From: Streptomyces rubrogriseus | Lineage (GTDB): Bacteria > Actinomycetota > Actinomycetes > Streptomycetales > Streptomycetaceae | Direction: 5' to 3' | Assembly (NCBI RefSeq): GCF_027947575.1 | Contig: NZ_CP116256.1 | Location: 7,874,001 to 7,938,000 of the forward strand | DNA: 64,000 nucleotides | In this document: one piece after another, positions 52,052-60,202 of the stretch | How the letters are laid out: each line of letters starts with the position of its first letter | Numbering within the stretch: position 1 is the first letter of the stretch | The notes under the pieces: model-generated | Databases searched by the model: none | Told to the model about the DNA's origin: nothing | What the model saw: the letters and a program-made list of their open reading frames with translations, nothing else | Program-made: the position numbers and the translations under genes

Positions 52052-52885
52052 ATGCCTCACGCGACAGCCTCGCACGCGAATCACCCGGCCGCTGCGATTC
52101 GGCGCACAGGGACCCCGAATCAACGGGACCCGAATCAACGCGCCCCGGACGACGGTCTGCTCCGGGCGCGGCGCGGTCAGCGCTTGGCGACGAACACGTG
52201 GGAGGCGGTGTCCGCCTCCAGCTCGGCGGCCTCGCCGCCACTGCCCACCAGCACGCCGCCCGCCGACTCGGTCACGCTCACCACCGAGCCGGGCTGCACC
52301 CCGGCCCGGCGCAGCGTGTACATCAGCTGCGCGTCCGTCTGGATCGGCTCGCCGATCCGGCGCACGACGACCGTCTTGCCCTCCAGCCCCGGGTCGAGGT
52401 CGGCCAGGGAGACCATCCCCTCGTCCAGGAACGGATCGGCCCCGTCGGTCTCGCCCAGCTCCTCCAGGCCCGGGATCGGGTTCCCGTACGGCGACTCGGT
52501 CGGGTGCCGCAGCAGCTCGAGCACGCGGCGCTCCACCGCCTCGCTCATCACGTGCTCCCAGCGACACGCCTCCGCGTGGACCTGCTCCCACTCCAGGCCG
52601 ATCACGTCGACGAGCAGGCACTCCGCGAGCCGGTGCTTGCGCATCACGCGCGTCGCCAGCCGCCTGCCCTCGTCGGTCAGCTCCAGATGCCGGTCCGCCG
52701 CCACGGACACCAGACCGTCGCGCTCCATCCGCGCCACCGTCTGGCTGACCGTCGGGCCGCTCTGGTCGAGCCGCTCGGCGATCCGGGCGCGCATCGGGAC
52801 CACACCTTCCTCCTCCAGCTCGAGGATGGTGCGGAGGTACATCTCCGTGGTGTCGATCAGTCCGGACATACGTGCCCCTCGATGA
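52052..52885 (+). CDS. ORF antiparallel to dmdR1 (Adm-like)
   Basis: A 277-codon frame starting at ATG 52052 runs through the whole of dmdR1 on the opposite strand and past its start. The product is Ser/Arg/Thr-rich with no recognisable domain, which is what antisense reading of GC-rich DNA often gives. However, in S. coelicolor an overlapping antiparallel gene, adm, has been reported at dmdR1 and affects siderophore and antibiotic production, so I list this frame rather than discard it. Sequence alone does not prove expression. Confidence 0.35.
   Translation: MPHATASHANHPAAAIRRTGTPNQRDPNQRAPDDGLLRARRGQRLATNTWEAVSASSSAASPPLPTSTPPADSVTLTTEPGCTPARRSVYISCASVWIGSPIRRTTTVLPSSPGSRSARETIPSSRNGSAPSVSPSSSRPGIGFPYGDSVGCRSSSSTRRSTASLITCSQRHASAWTCSHSRPITSTSRHSASRCLRITRVASRLPSSVSSRCRSAATDTRPSRSIRATVWLTVGPLWSSRSAIRARIGTTPSSSSSRMVRRYISVVSISPDIRAPR
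52177..52869 (-). CDS. dmdR1: DmdR1, iron-dependent DtxR-family repressor
   Basis: At 230 residues it equals S. coelicolor DmdR1. It has the DtxR N-terminal winged helix (TTEMYLRTILELEEEGVVPM, then RIAERLDQSGPTVSQTVARM), the metal-binding dimerisation domain (HLELTDEGRRLATRVMRKHRL, ECLLVDVIGLEWEQVHAEAC, HVMSEAVERRVLELL), and a C-terminal SH3-like domain. Fe(II)-bound protein represses siderophore and iron-uptake genes at iron boxes. A GAGGGG sequence precedes ATG 52869. No iron box is visible at its own promoter. Confidence 0.97.
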   Translation of the reverse strand: MSGLIDTTEMYLRTILELEEEGVVPMRARIAERLDQSGPTVSQTVARMERDGLVSVAADRHLELTDEGRRLATRVMRKHRLAECLLVDVIGLEWEQVHAEACRWEHVMSEAVERRVLELLRHPTESPYGNPIPGLEELGETDGADPFLDEGMVSLADLDPGLEGKTVVVRRIGEPIQTDAQLMYTLRRAGVQPGSVVSVTESAGGVLVGSGGEAAELEADTASHVFVAKR

Positions 52886-53092
52886 GATTGCCGGAGGCTA
52901 CGGCCCACCGGCGCGTGCGCTGGCCCTGCGACCAATTCTGACGCATACCACCGACAACCGTGCCTCGCCGTGGAAAGCCGGGCCCCGCGGAGCCCGCCCG
53001 GGCCCGCCCCCGGGGCGTTGACGCCGTATTGACACCGCACTGGTCCAGACCGCACCGTGATCCGCGACGCAGCCACTCCGAAGGGGTCCCGC

Positions 53093-53848
53093 ATGAGCGA
53101 CCACAAGCCGGCCGGCCAGTTCCTCGACGCGGCGATCGACCTCCTGCGGCGCGTCCGCGACGAGGAGGCGGACAGCATCGAGGCGGCCGGCACGCTGCTC
53201 GCCGACACCGTGCAGAACGGCGGCCGGCTCTTCGCCTTCGGCGCCGGCCACTCCTCCCTCGCCGCCCAGGACGTGGTGTACCGCGCGGGCGGGCTCGCCC
53301 TGATGAACCTGCTCACCGTGCCCGGCGTCGTCGGCATCGACGTCATGCCGGCCACCCTCGGCTCCGCCCTGGAGCGGGTCGACGGCCTCGCGAGCGCCGT
53401 ACTGGACTCCTCGCCGCTCCGCGCGGGCGACGCCCTGGTGATCATCTCGCTCTCCGGGCGCAACGCCCTGCCCGTGGAGATGGCGATGCACGCCCGCGCC
53501 CTCGGCCTGCGGGTGATCGGCGTGACCTCGGTGGCGTACGCGTCGCAGACCACGTCGCGGCACGCCTCCGGCACCTTCCTCAAGGACCACTGCGACATCG
53601 TGCTGGACTCCAAGATCGCCGTCGGCGACGCGGAACTCACCCTCGACACCGTCCCCGCCCCCTTCGCGCCCGCCTCCACGGTCGTCACCGCCGCCCTGAT
53701 GCAGGCCGTGACGGCCACGGCCGCCGCCACCCTCGCCGACCGCGGCATCGAACCCCCGCTGCTGCGCTCGGGCAACGTGGACGGCGGCCACGAATGGAAC
53801 GCCCGCGTACTGGAGCAGTACGGCGAGCGCATCTTCTACCGCCGCTGA
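53093..53848 (+). CDS. SIS-domain phosphosugar protein (NagS-like, SCO4393 homologue)
   Basis: 251 residues with one SIS domain: NGGRLFAFGAGHSSLAAQDV at the N-terminal loop and ALVIISLSGRNALPVEMA at the phosphate-binding SIS motif. From memory the S. coelicolor homologue SCO4393 is linked to aminosugar toxicity as an N-acetylglucosamine-6-phosphate dehydratase (NagS); I am fairly but not fully sure of that assignment. It is divergent from dmdR1. ATG 53093 is preferred with AAGGGG upstream. Confidence 0.88.
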   Translation: MSDHKPAGQFLDAAIDLLRRVRDEEADSIEAAGTLLADTVQNGGRLFAFGAGHSSLAAQDVVYRAGGLALMNLLTVPGVVGIDVMPATLGSALERVDGLASAVLDSSPLRAGDALVIISLSGRNALPVEMAMHARALGLRVIGVTSVAYASQTTSRHASGTFLKDHCDIVLDSKIAVGDAELTLDTVPAPFAPASTVVTAALMQAVTATAAATLADRGIEPPLLRSGNVDGGHEWNARVLEQYGERIFYRR

Positions 53849-53875
53849 ACGCGCCCGGCACGACGGCCGACGGGT

Positions 53876-54057
53876 CCTAGGGGCTGACTGACAATGCGCG
53901 TCGTCGCCCGAAGGGCGGCCGCGCGGCGTCAGGTGCGTGCTCTCGGTGCGCCGGCCCCGGACCCGCGTACTGGCCGTACTCGGGTCCGGGGCCGGTGCGG
54001 CGAGAGTGCGTGCATGGCGTCGCGCGGCAGACGGGAATTGTCAGACAGGCCCTTAGG
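53876..54057. mobile_element. 182-bp MITE-like element
   Basis: The ends CCTAGGGGCTGACTGACAAT and ATTGTCAGACAGGCCCTTAGG are near-perfect terminal inverted repeats. The interior is itself largely palindromic, with a perfect 15-bp stem CCGGCCCCGGACCCG/CGGGTCCGGGGCCGG at the centre, and encodes no protein. TA-containing ends suggest a TA-type target, as for IS630/IS427-like elements. It lies between the convergent SIS and PAS genes and its right end supplies the TAA stop of the PAS gene. Confidence 0.75.
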
Positions 54058-55456
54058 GCCGCTCCACCGCGCCGGCCAGGTCCAGCGCGGTCGCGATCCG
54101 GACCGCCACGTCCTCCGCGTACATCGCGTCCGGCCGCTCGAAGGCGCTGCGGCCCGCGCCGCGCAGGAACGTGACGACGCCCAGCGTCCGGCCGCGGCTG
54201 CGCAGCACCGCGCACAGGCCGTGCACCGTGTCCTCCGGCCACTGGCGGGCCGTGGCCCACCGGCGCACCTGCTCGGCCGGGACCGCCCGCACTCCGGCGC
54301 TGGCCCGCACCGAGCCCGCCCGTTCCACGCACTGCACGGCGGGGTGCCCCTCGCCGTAGCGCACCGGCATCCCGGACGTCCCGGACGGCACGCTGGGCCC
54401 GGGCGCGCCGGACGGGGTGGCCGCGACCCGCACCAGCCGCACCTGCTCCGCGGCGTCGGTGTCCGACGTCGCGCCGCCCACCACGCGGTCGATCAGGGCG
54501 TGGTCGGCGAACCCGGCCAGCGCGAAGTCCAGGTGGACGATCGCGGCCTCGGCGGGGTCCTCGCACTCGGCCGCGGCCCGCGCCGCCCGGTGCAGCTGGT
54601 TGGCCCGGAAGCGCAGCAACGCCGCCTCCTGCTCGCCCTGCTTCGACTCCGTCACGTCCTGGAACAGCCAGCCGACGCCCAGCGGCACCGGCTCCTCCGC
54701 GAGCGGCGAGGCCAGCCGCACGAACCCGCTGCGCCAGCACCGGCGCCGCTCCCCGTCGGGGGTGCGCAGGCTCACCCACACCTCGGCGGGTGCGGGCGGC
54801 GCGCCCTCGGCCAGGACGTGGGTCAGCGCGTTCTCCAGCTCCTCGACGCCCTGGGCGAGCAGGTCGCCGAGCGGCCGCCCCAGTACGGACGTGCGTCCGG
54901 CCCCGAGCGCCCGTGCCGCGTGCGCGTTGACCACGGCGGGCCGCAGGTCCGCGTCGACCAGGACGACGCCCCAGCTCGCGTCCTCCAGCAGGGCCTCGCT
55001 CAGCGCGATGGACCGCTCCAGGTCGATCTGCGCGTGCACCTCGCTGAACGCGCAGTACACCCCCGCGGGCCGCCCGTCGGGGCCGCGCACCGCCGCGGAC
55101 TGGGTGCGCACCAGCACCCGGCCGCCGTCCTTGGTCAGCAGCGCGAACTCGTTCACCTGGCGGCCCGGCGCCCGCATGGCGGACAGCAGCCGGTCCTCCA
55201 CCTCCCCGGCGTCCGCGCTGCGCACGGCCCATCCCGCGAAGCCCTGCCGTCCCACGGCCTCGGCCGCGCTCCAGCCGAGGATCCGCTCCGCCTCGCGGTT
55301 CCAGTGGGTCACGACCCCGTCCGCGTCGAAGGCGCACAGGGCCGCGTCCATGCCGTCGAGGAGCGCGGCCAACAGGTCCGCGCCGTCCCGCTCGGGCTGC
55401 TCCGGCTCGTCCGGCCCCAGCTCGTCGGTGGTCCCACTACGCCGCGAAGCACTCAC
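54053..55456 (-). CDS. PAS-domain signalling protein
   Basis: 467 residues with two PAS domains (LLDGMDAALCAFDADGVVTHWNREAERILG and VVLVDADLRPAVVNAHAARALG), each followed by a PAC-like segment. A C-terminal 200-residue region has GAF-like character (HGLCAVLRSRGRTLGVVTFLRG). No kinase, phosphatase or HTH is visible, so it is probably a sensor that works through protein contact. The stop codon coincides with the end of the MITE, so the last residues may differ from relatives. GTG 55456 is preferred for the GGGGGT four bases upstream. Confidence 0.82.
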   Translation of the reverse strand: MSASRRSGTTDELGPDEPEQPERDGADLLAALLDGMDAALCAFDADGVVTHWNREAERILGWSAAEAVGRQGFAGWAVRSADAGEVEDRLLSAMRAPGRQVNEFALLTKDGGRVLVRTQSAAVRGPDGRPAGVYCAFSEVHAQIDLERSIALSEALLEDASWGVVLVDADLRPAVVNAHAARALGAGRTSVLGRPLGDLLAQGVEELENALTHVLAEGAPPAPAEVWVSLRTPDGERRRCWRSGFVRLASPLAEEPVPLGVGWLFQDVTESKQGEQEAALLRFRANQLHRAARAAAECEDPAEAAIVHLDFALAGFADHALIDRVVGGATSDTDAAEQVRLVRVAATPSGAPGPSVPSGTSGMPVRYGEGHPAVQCVERAGSVRASAGVRAVPAEQVRRWATARQWPEDTVHGLCAVLRSRGRTLGVVTFLRGAGRSAFERPDAMYAEDVAVRIATALDLAGAVERP

Positions 55457-55621
55457 CTGGACCCCCTGCAGGCTGCGTCCGCCGTACGGTACGTCGGTTC
55501 GCTCACTGGCCTTCATTCAACTCGAACGTGATGCAGCACACACCGAGTTCCCGCAAGTTCGCGGAAATCGTTGTACTGCGGAAACTCGGCATACGCCCCC
55601 GTCATGAAGGCGCGCGGCCGG

Positions 55622-56497
55622 TCATGCCGGGCGGGCTGCGGCGAGCCTGAGATCGACCCACTCGTCGTGTTCGCCGTCGAGCACGTATCGCTCCTTCTCC
55701 ACGAACCCGCACGCCCCGGCGAACCGCAACCCGTCGGCGTTGGCCGCCAGCACCACGGTCTCCACCGCCCCGGCGCCCAGCACGCGCGCGTGTGCCAGTC
55801 CCTCCTCGTAGAGCGCCGTGCCGATCCCGCGCCCCCGGTACGCCGGCAGGGTGCGCGCGATCACGGTCGCGACCCGCTCCTCGCCCCCGGGCGGCCGCAC
55901 CGTGGAGCAGCCGACGAGCACGTCCGCGAGGTAGGCGTTGGCCAGGCGGTTGCGTCCGGCGCGTTCCCGCGCCTCGTCCGGGGTCATGGCGGCCGGCGGC
56001 ACGATCACGTTGTGCACGTGCCGCCACTCCTCGACCATGGCGTCCCCGTCCACCGGCTCGATCCGCAGCGCCGGGCCCGCTCCGGTCGCCACCGTGCCCC
56101 GGCGCGCGTACACCTCGATCTCGATCCGCATCCGCTCGTCGGCGAGGCCGCACACCATCATCGTCGCGGCCGGCCGCACCTGCCCGAACGCCCGCCGCAG
56201 CACGGGCCAGCACGGTTCGAAGTCCTCCCGCGCGGGCAGCAGGTACCGCACCCGCACCACGTCCGCGAACGTGCATCCCGCCTCCGCCAGCGCGGCCCCG
56301 ATGTTCCGCAGGCACTGTTCGGCCTGCTCGACCACGTCCCCGGAGATCGTCATCGTCGCGTAGTCGAAGCCGGTCGTCCCGGACACGTGCACCCGGTCCC
56401 CGTCGACGACGGCGCGGGCGTACCCGATCCGCTCCTCGAACGTCGACCCGCTGACCACCGCCCGCCTGGCCGGTGCCTCCCCCAGTCGTTTCGTCAT
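55622..56497 (-). CDS. RidA-GNAT fusion protein
   Basis: 291 residues. The first 130 match the RidA/YjgF enamine/imine-deaminase fold (GYARAVVDGDRVHVSGTTGF, EQAEQCLRNIGAALAEAGCTFADVVRVRYLL, RPAATMMVCGLADERMRIEIEVYA). The remainder is a GNAT acetyltransferase (VIARTLPAYRGRGIGTALYEEGLAHARVLGA with R-G-x-G-I-G-T). The combination suggests a coupled detoxification of a reactive enamine or amine, but no substrate is known. It is divergent from the orphan small ORF. Confidence 0.9.
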   Translation of the reverse strand: MTKRLGEAPARRAVVSGSTFEERIGYARAVVDGDRVHVSGTTGFDYATMTISGDVVEQAEQCLRNIGAALAEAGCTFADVVRVRYLLPAREDFEPCWPVLRRAFGQVRPAATMMVCGLADERMRIEIEVYARRGTVATGAGPALRIEPVDGDAMVEEWRHVHNVIVPPAAMTPDEARERAGRNRLANAYLADVLVGCSTVRPPGGEERVATVIARTLPAYRGRGIGTALYEEGLAHARVLGAGAVETVVLAANADGLRFAGACGFVEKERYVLDGEHDEWVDLRLAAARPA

Positions 56498-56568
56498 ATG
56501 CGAAACCGTAGGTGACCAGCGAAGACGCGTCCATGGGAGATCGACGGCGAATCCACCCGGAAATTCGA

Positions 56569-56597
56569 TTGATCGGCGGCCGACCGGTTCCTAGGGT
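56569..56597 (+). promoter_or_regulatory. Consensus vegetative promoter
   Basis: TTGATC and TAGGGT are separated by exactly 17 bases, close to the HrdB consensus. The first base of the transcript should be near 56604, giving a 25-base leader with GGGAGGT before a short ORF. Confidence 0.65.
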
Positions 56598-56629
56598 GGT
56601 GCGTACACAGAAGGGAGGTGGTTCGGCAA

Positions 56630-56668
56630 ATGTATGACATCCGGACGCGTGAGGTGGCTGCGGGCTAG
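56630..56668 (+). CDS. Orphan 12-codon ORF (MYDIRTREVAAG)
   Basis: It follows the consensus promoter and a strong GGGAGGT ribosome binding site ten bases upstream. A second frame, starting at ATG 56634, would give a 25-residue peptide MTSGRVRWLRASG and on. No gene follows on this strand for over 1.5 kb; the transcript runs into hairpins (GCGCGT-gacag-ACGCGC and the long repeat at 56750). It may encode a small peptide, an sRNA, or both. It explains much of the 332-base gap between RidA-GNAT and citrate synthase. Confidence 0.4.
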   Translation: MYDIRTREVAAG

Positions 56669-56749
56669 CGGCCCGGCACCACACGGAGTGCGGCGCCGGA
56701 CCAGCGCGTGACAGACGCGCGCAGCCGGCCCAATCCCAAGCAGTCACCC

Positions 56750-56810
56750 GACCCGCGAGTCGCCGGTACGTCCGGCCGGCTCCTCCACGGAGGAACCAGA
56801 CTCGCGGGTC
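56750..56810. terminator. Long-armed terminator between the small ORF and citrate synthase
   Basis: GACCCGCGAGTC (56750-56761) and GACTCGCGGGTC (56799-56810) are exact reverse complements. The 37-base loop holds TCCTCC-ac-GGAGGA. It ends 20 bases from the citrate synthase stop codon and serves transcripts from both directions. Confidence 0.7.
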
Positions 56811-56829
56811 GCCTGCGTTTGCGGGGCGG

Positions 56830-57930
56830 TCAGCCCGCGATGTCGGCGTAGCCCTCGATCTCGCGCGGGTCGCGGGTGCCCGGTCCCGTGTAGCGGGCGG
56901 AGGGGCGGACCAGGCGGCCGGTGCGCTTCTGCTCCAGGATGTGCGCGGACCACCCTGCGGTGCGGGCGCAGGTGAACATCGAGGTGAACATGGGGGCCGG
57001 CACCTCGGCGAAGTCCAGCATGATGGCGGCCCAGAACTCGACGTTGGTGGCCAGCACCCGGTCGGGGCGGCGGGCGTGGAGTTCGGCGAGGGCGGCCTTC
57101 TCCAGGGCCTCGGCGACCTCGTAGCGCGGCGCGCCCAGTTCGCGGGCGGTGCGGCGCAGGACGCGGGCGCGCGGGTCCTCGGCGCGGTAGACGCGGTGGC
57201 CGAAGCCCATGAGGCGTTCGCCCGCGTCGAGGGTCTTCCTGACGTAGGCCTCGGCGTCGCCGGTGCGCTCGATCTCCTCGATCATGTGCAGGACGCGCGA
57301 GGGGGCGCCGCCGTGCAGCGGTCCCGACATGGCGCCCACGGCCCCGGAGAGGGCGGCGGCCACGTCCGCGCCGGTGGAGGCGATGACGCGGGCGGTGAAG
57401 GTGGAGGCGTTCATGCCGTGCTCGGCGGCGGAGGTCCAGTAGGCGTCGACGGCGGCGACGTGCTTGGGGTCGGGTTCGCCGCGCCAGCGGATCATGAAGC
57501 GTTCGACCACGGACTGGGCCTTGTCGATCTCGCGCTGCGGGACCATGGGCAGGCTCTGGCCGCGTGCGGACTGGGCGACGTAGGACAGGGCCATGACGGC
57601 GGCCCGGGCGAGGTCGTCGCGGGCCTGGGCGGCGTCGATGTCCAGCAGGGGTTTGAGGCCCCAGGCGGGGGCGAGCATGGCGAGGGCGGACTGGACGTCG
57701 ACCCTGATGTCGCCGGAGTGCACGGGGATGGGGAAGGGCTCGGCGGGCGGCAGGCCGGGGTTGAAGGCCCCGTCGACGAGCAGGCCCCAGACGTTGCCGA
57801 AGGAGACGTGCCCGACCAGGTCCTCGATGTCGACGCCGCGGTAGCGAAGGGCGCCGCCCTCCTTGTCGGGTTCGGCGATCTCCGTCTCGAACGCGACGAC
57901 TCCCTCTAGCCCGGGTACGAAGTCGGACAT
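56830..57930 (-). CDS. Citrate synthase 2 (CitA-type)
   Basis: 366 residues with citrate synthase signatures: RYRGVDIEDLVGHVSFGNVWGLL, the active-site His region GPLHGGAPSRVLHM and GFGHRVYRAEDPRARVL, and the Asp near AAIMLDFAEVPAP. It condenses oxaloacetate with acetyl-CoA; this short gram-positive type is often used alongside a longer main enzyme (SCO4388 is the syntenic S. coelicolor gene). GGAG lies eight bases before ATG 57930. Confidence 0.92.
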   Translation of the reverse strand: MSDFVPGLEGVVAFETEIAEPDKEGGALRYRGVDIEDLVGHVSFGNVWGLLVDGAFNPGLPPAEPFPIPVHSGDIRVDVQSALAMLAPAWGLKPLLDIDAAQARDDLARAAVMALSYVAQSARGQSLPMVPQREIDKAQSVVERFMIRWRGEPDPKHVAAVDAYWTSAAEHGMNASTFTARVIASTGADVAAALSGAVGAMSGPLHGGAPSRVLHMIEEIERTGDAEAYVRKTLDAGERLMGFGHRVYRAEDPRARVLRRTARELGAPRYEVAEALEKAALAELHARRPDRVLATNVEFWAAIMLDFAEVPAPMFTSMFTCARTAGWSAHILEQKRTGRLVRPSARYTGPGTRDPREIEGYADIAG

Positions 57931-58210
57931 CAGGCGGCTCCTCGTGATCAGTGGTGTACGGCGACCGGTGCGGAGACGGTGCGGCGCCTCCATGGATCCA
58001 CGGTCGTGTGCCCGACTCGCGGTCCCGGCGGTCACCCCTGTGATGCCCCGTACGGCCGTCGGTCATCCGGCCGGAGCGGGACCAAGCACCATATCCCCGG
58101 GTGCCCCGTTTGGGGAGTGCCTACGGCACTGAGTGCCATCGGGTGTGGCCGCTGGGTGCCGTTTCCGTCCGGGCGGCCGGGCGTCCGGGCGCCCGGACGG
58201 ATACGGCAGG

Positions 58211-58915
58211 ATGGGCGGCGTGACCGATCGCGAAGCCGATTCCGCCGTCCCCGCCGCCGACCCAGTTCCCTTCGATCTCGCCTCGATGCGCAAGCAGTAC
58301 CGGGCCGAGGGGCTGTCCGAGACCGAGCTGGCGGCGACGCCCGTCGAGCAGTTCGCGCGCTGGTTCAAGCAGGCGGCGACGGACGGCGGGCTGTTCGAGC
58401 CGAACGCCATGGTGGTCTCCACGGCGGACCCCGAGGGGCGGCCCAGCTCCCGCACGGTGCTGCTGAAGCACTTCGACGAGCAGGGGTTCGTCTTCTACAC
58501 CAACTACGACTCCCGCAAGGCGCGCGAGCTGGACGCGAACCCGCACGTGTCGCTGCTGTTCCCCTGGCACCCGATGGCCCGGCAGGTCGTGGTCACCGGC
58601 GTCGCCCGCCGCACCGGGCGGGACGAGACCGCCGCGTACTTCCGGACCCGGCCGCACGGCTCCCAGCTGGGTGCCTGGGCCAGCGCGCAGTCCACGGTGG
58701 TGGCCGGGCGGCGGGCCCTGGACACGGCGTACGCCGAGCTGGCGGCGCGTTACCCGGAGGGCGAGCAGGTGCCGGTGCCGCCGCACTGGGGCGGGTTCCG
58801 GGTGGTACCGGCGGCGGTGGAGTTCTGGCAGGGCCGGGAGAACCGGCTGCACGACCGGCTGCGGTACGTGGCGCAGGCGGGCGGGGGCTGGCGGGTGGAG
58901 CGGCTCAGCCCGTGA
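58211..58915 (+). CDS. pdxH: Pyridoxamine 5'-phosphate oxidase
   Basis: 234 residues matching PdxH throughout: [59 protein letters not shown], and the C-terminal signature [17 protein letters not shown]. It oxidises PNP and PMP to pyridoxal 5'-phosphate with FMN and oxygen. The start could be ATG 58211 or GTG 58220. Divergent from citrate synthase across 280 bases, which hold a small GTGCC-tac-GGCAC repeat. Confidence 0.94.
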   Translation: MGGVTDREADSAVPAADPVPFDLASMRKQYRAEGLSETELAATPVEQFARWFKQAATDGGLFEPNAMVVSTADPEGRPSSRTVLLKHFDEQGFVFYTNYDSRKARELDANPHVSLLFPWHPMARQVVVTGVARRTGRDETAAYFRTRPHGSQLGAWASAQSTVVAGRRALDTAYAELAARYPEGEQVPVPPHWGGFRVVPAAVEFWQGRENRLHDRLRYVAQAGGGWRVERLSP

Positions 58916-58933
58916 CGGGTCCCGGCGCCGCGC

Positions 58934-59521
58934 CTACAGCTTGCCCCAGAGGTACGCCGTGCGGTGGCCGTCGAGGACGGCGGCCAGACGGGCCCGGAAG
59001 TCGTCGCCGAGTTCGGGCCAGTTCCAGAACTCCAGGCCGAGACGGCCCACCGCCAGCCGGTCGTCGGTCCAGAGCCACTCGCTCAGGGGGACGGCGCGGG
59101 CGCAGACGGGACAGGTCACGTCGGCGTGCCCGGTGTCCTGCCAGTCGGTGATCGCCTCCGAGAAGCGCGGCCAGGCGCCTTCCCCCTCGTCCTCCTCCCC
59201 GCCCTCGTCCGACAGGTCCGTGGTGCTCCGGCAGCGGGGGCAGGTGACGGCCTCGGGCTCGTCCTGGCCGCTGTAGAAGACGGTGGGTCCGGTGTGCACG
59301 GCGAGCCCGTCGAACGGTTCCCCGTCGGGGTCGTCGTCGGCCACCGCCCGGCTCCAGTGGGGTCCCGGCGGGTGTCCGAGGGGTTGTCCGAGGACGCACA
59401 CCTCGCGGTCGGCGAGGACGATGCCCTCGCTCACCAGCCACGCGACCGCGCGCTCGGCGAGTTCCGCCGCCCCCGCCTCGTCGGCGTCGAGGTCGACGAT
59501 CGTCTGGAAGTAGTCACCCAT
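58934..59521 (-). CDS. Hypothetical protein with a split zinc ribbon
   Basis: 195 residues, conserved among Streptomyces. Two C-P-x-C knuckles (CPRC about residue 97 and CPVC about 141) are separated by an acidic stretch and could bind one zinc ion. The rest is mixed alpha/beta (AELAERAVAWLVSEGIVLADREVCVLG; LEFWNWPELGDDFRARLAAVLDG). No function is known to me. It converges on pdxH with an 18-base gap. Confidence 0.82.
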   Translation of the reverse strand: MGDYFQTIVDLDADEAGAAELAERAVAWLVSEGIVLADREVCVLGQPLGHPPGPHWSRAVADDDPDGEPFDGLAVHTGPTVFYSGQDEPEAVTCPRCRSTTDLSDEGGEEDEGEGAWPRFSEAITDWQDTGHADVTCPVCARAVPLSEWLWTDDRLAVGRLGLEFWNWPELGDDFRARLAAVLDGHRTAYLWGKL

Positions 59522-59572
59522 GGCCGGGACAGTAGCGGCGGGCACCGACAGTGCCCCGGTGCCGGACGCCGG

Positions 59573-60202
59573 TCACTGTGCCAGCGCCGCGTCCAGCAGC
59601 CGCGCCCACTGCTCCACCACCCTCTCCCGCCGTGCCCCGTCGTCGGTGAGGAGGTTGGCCAGGCCCAGGCCGCGGGCCATGTCGAGCAGGCCCTGGACGG
59701 TTTCCCGGGCGCCGGGGCGGGTCTCGTCGGCGCCGAGGAGGTCGACGGCGATGCGGTGGCTCTCGCGGCCGACGCGGGCCTCCAGTTCGGTGACCCGGCC
59801 GCGCAGCTGCTCCTCGTTGGAGGCGGCCACCCACAGGTGCAGGGCGGCGCGGAAGAGCGGGCCGGTGTAGAGGTCGACGAGGGCGGCGACCACCGCGCGC
59901 CGGTCGTCGGCGGCGGCACCCTCCGGGAACAGGGCGCGCAGCGCGACGGAGCGTTCCTCGGCGACGTACTCCACGGCCGCGGTGAAGAGGTCCTCGCGGG
60001 TCGGGAAGTGGTGCTGGGCGGCGCCGCGGGAGACGCCGGCGTGTTCGGCGACGACGGAGACCGTGGAGCCGGCCCAGCCGCGTTCGGCGAGGCAGGCCAC
60101 GGCGGCTTCCAGGAGCCGCTGCCGGGTGGCCCGGCTGCGGTCCTGCTTGGGCACGCGCTCCGCGCGGTCGGCCGCGTTCACGGCGCCGCTCACACCACCC
60201 AT
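59573..60202 (-). CDS. TetR family regulator of the acyl-CoA operon
   Basis: 209 residues with a standard TetR HTH (RQRLLEAAVACLAERGW ... VSVVAEHAGVSRGAAQHHFPTRED). Its start overlaps the end of the enoyl-CoA hydratase gene (ATG 60202, or GTG 60193 with a four-base overlap), so it is the last gene of the acyl-CoA operon and probably its repressor, with an acyl-CoA as likely ligand. Confidence 0.9.
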   Translation of the reverse strand: MGGVSGAVNAADRAERVPKQDRSRATRQRLLEAAVACLAERGWAGSTVSVVAEHAGVSRGAAQHHFPTREDLFTAAVEYVAEERSVALRALFPEGAAADDRRAVVAALVDLYTGPLFRAALHLWVAASNEEQLRGRVTELEARVGRESHRIAVDLLGADETRPGARETVQGLLDMARGLGLANLLTDDGARRERVVEQWARLLDAALAQ

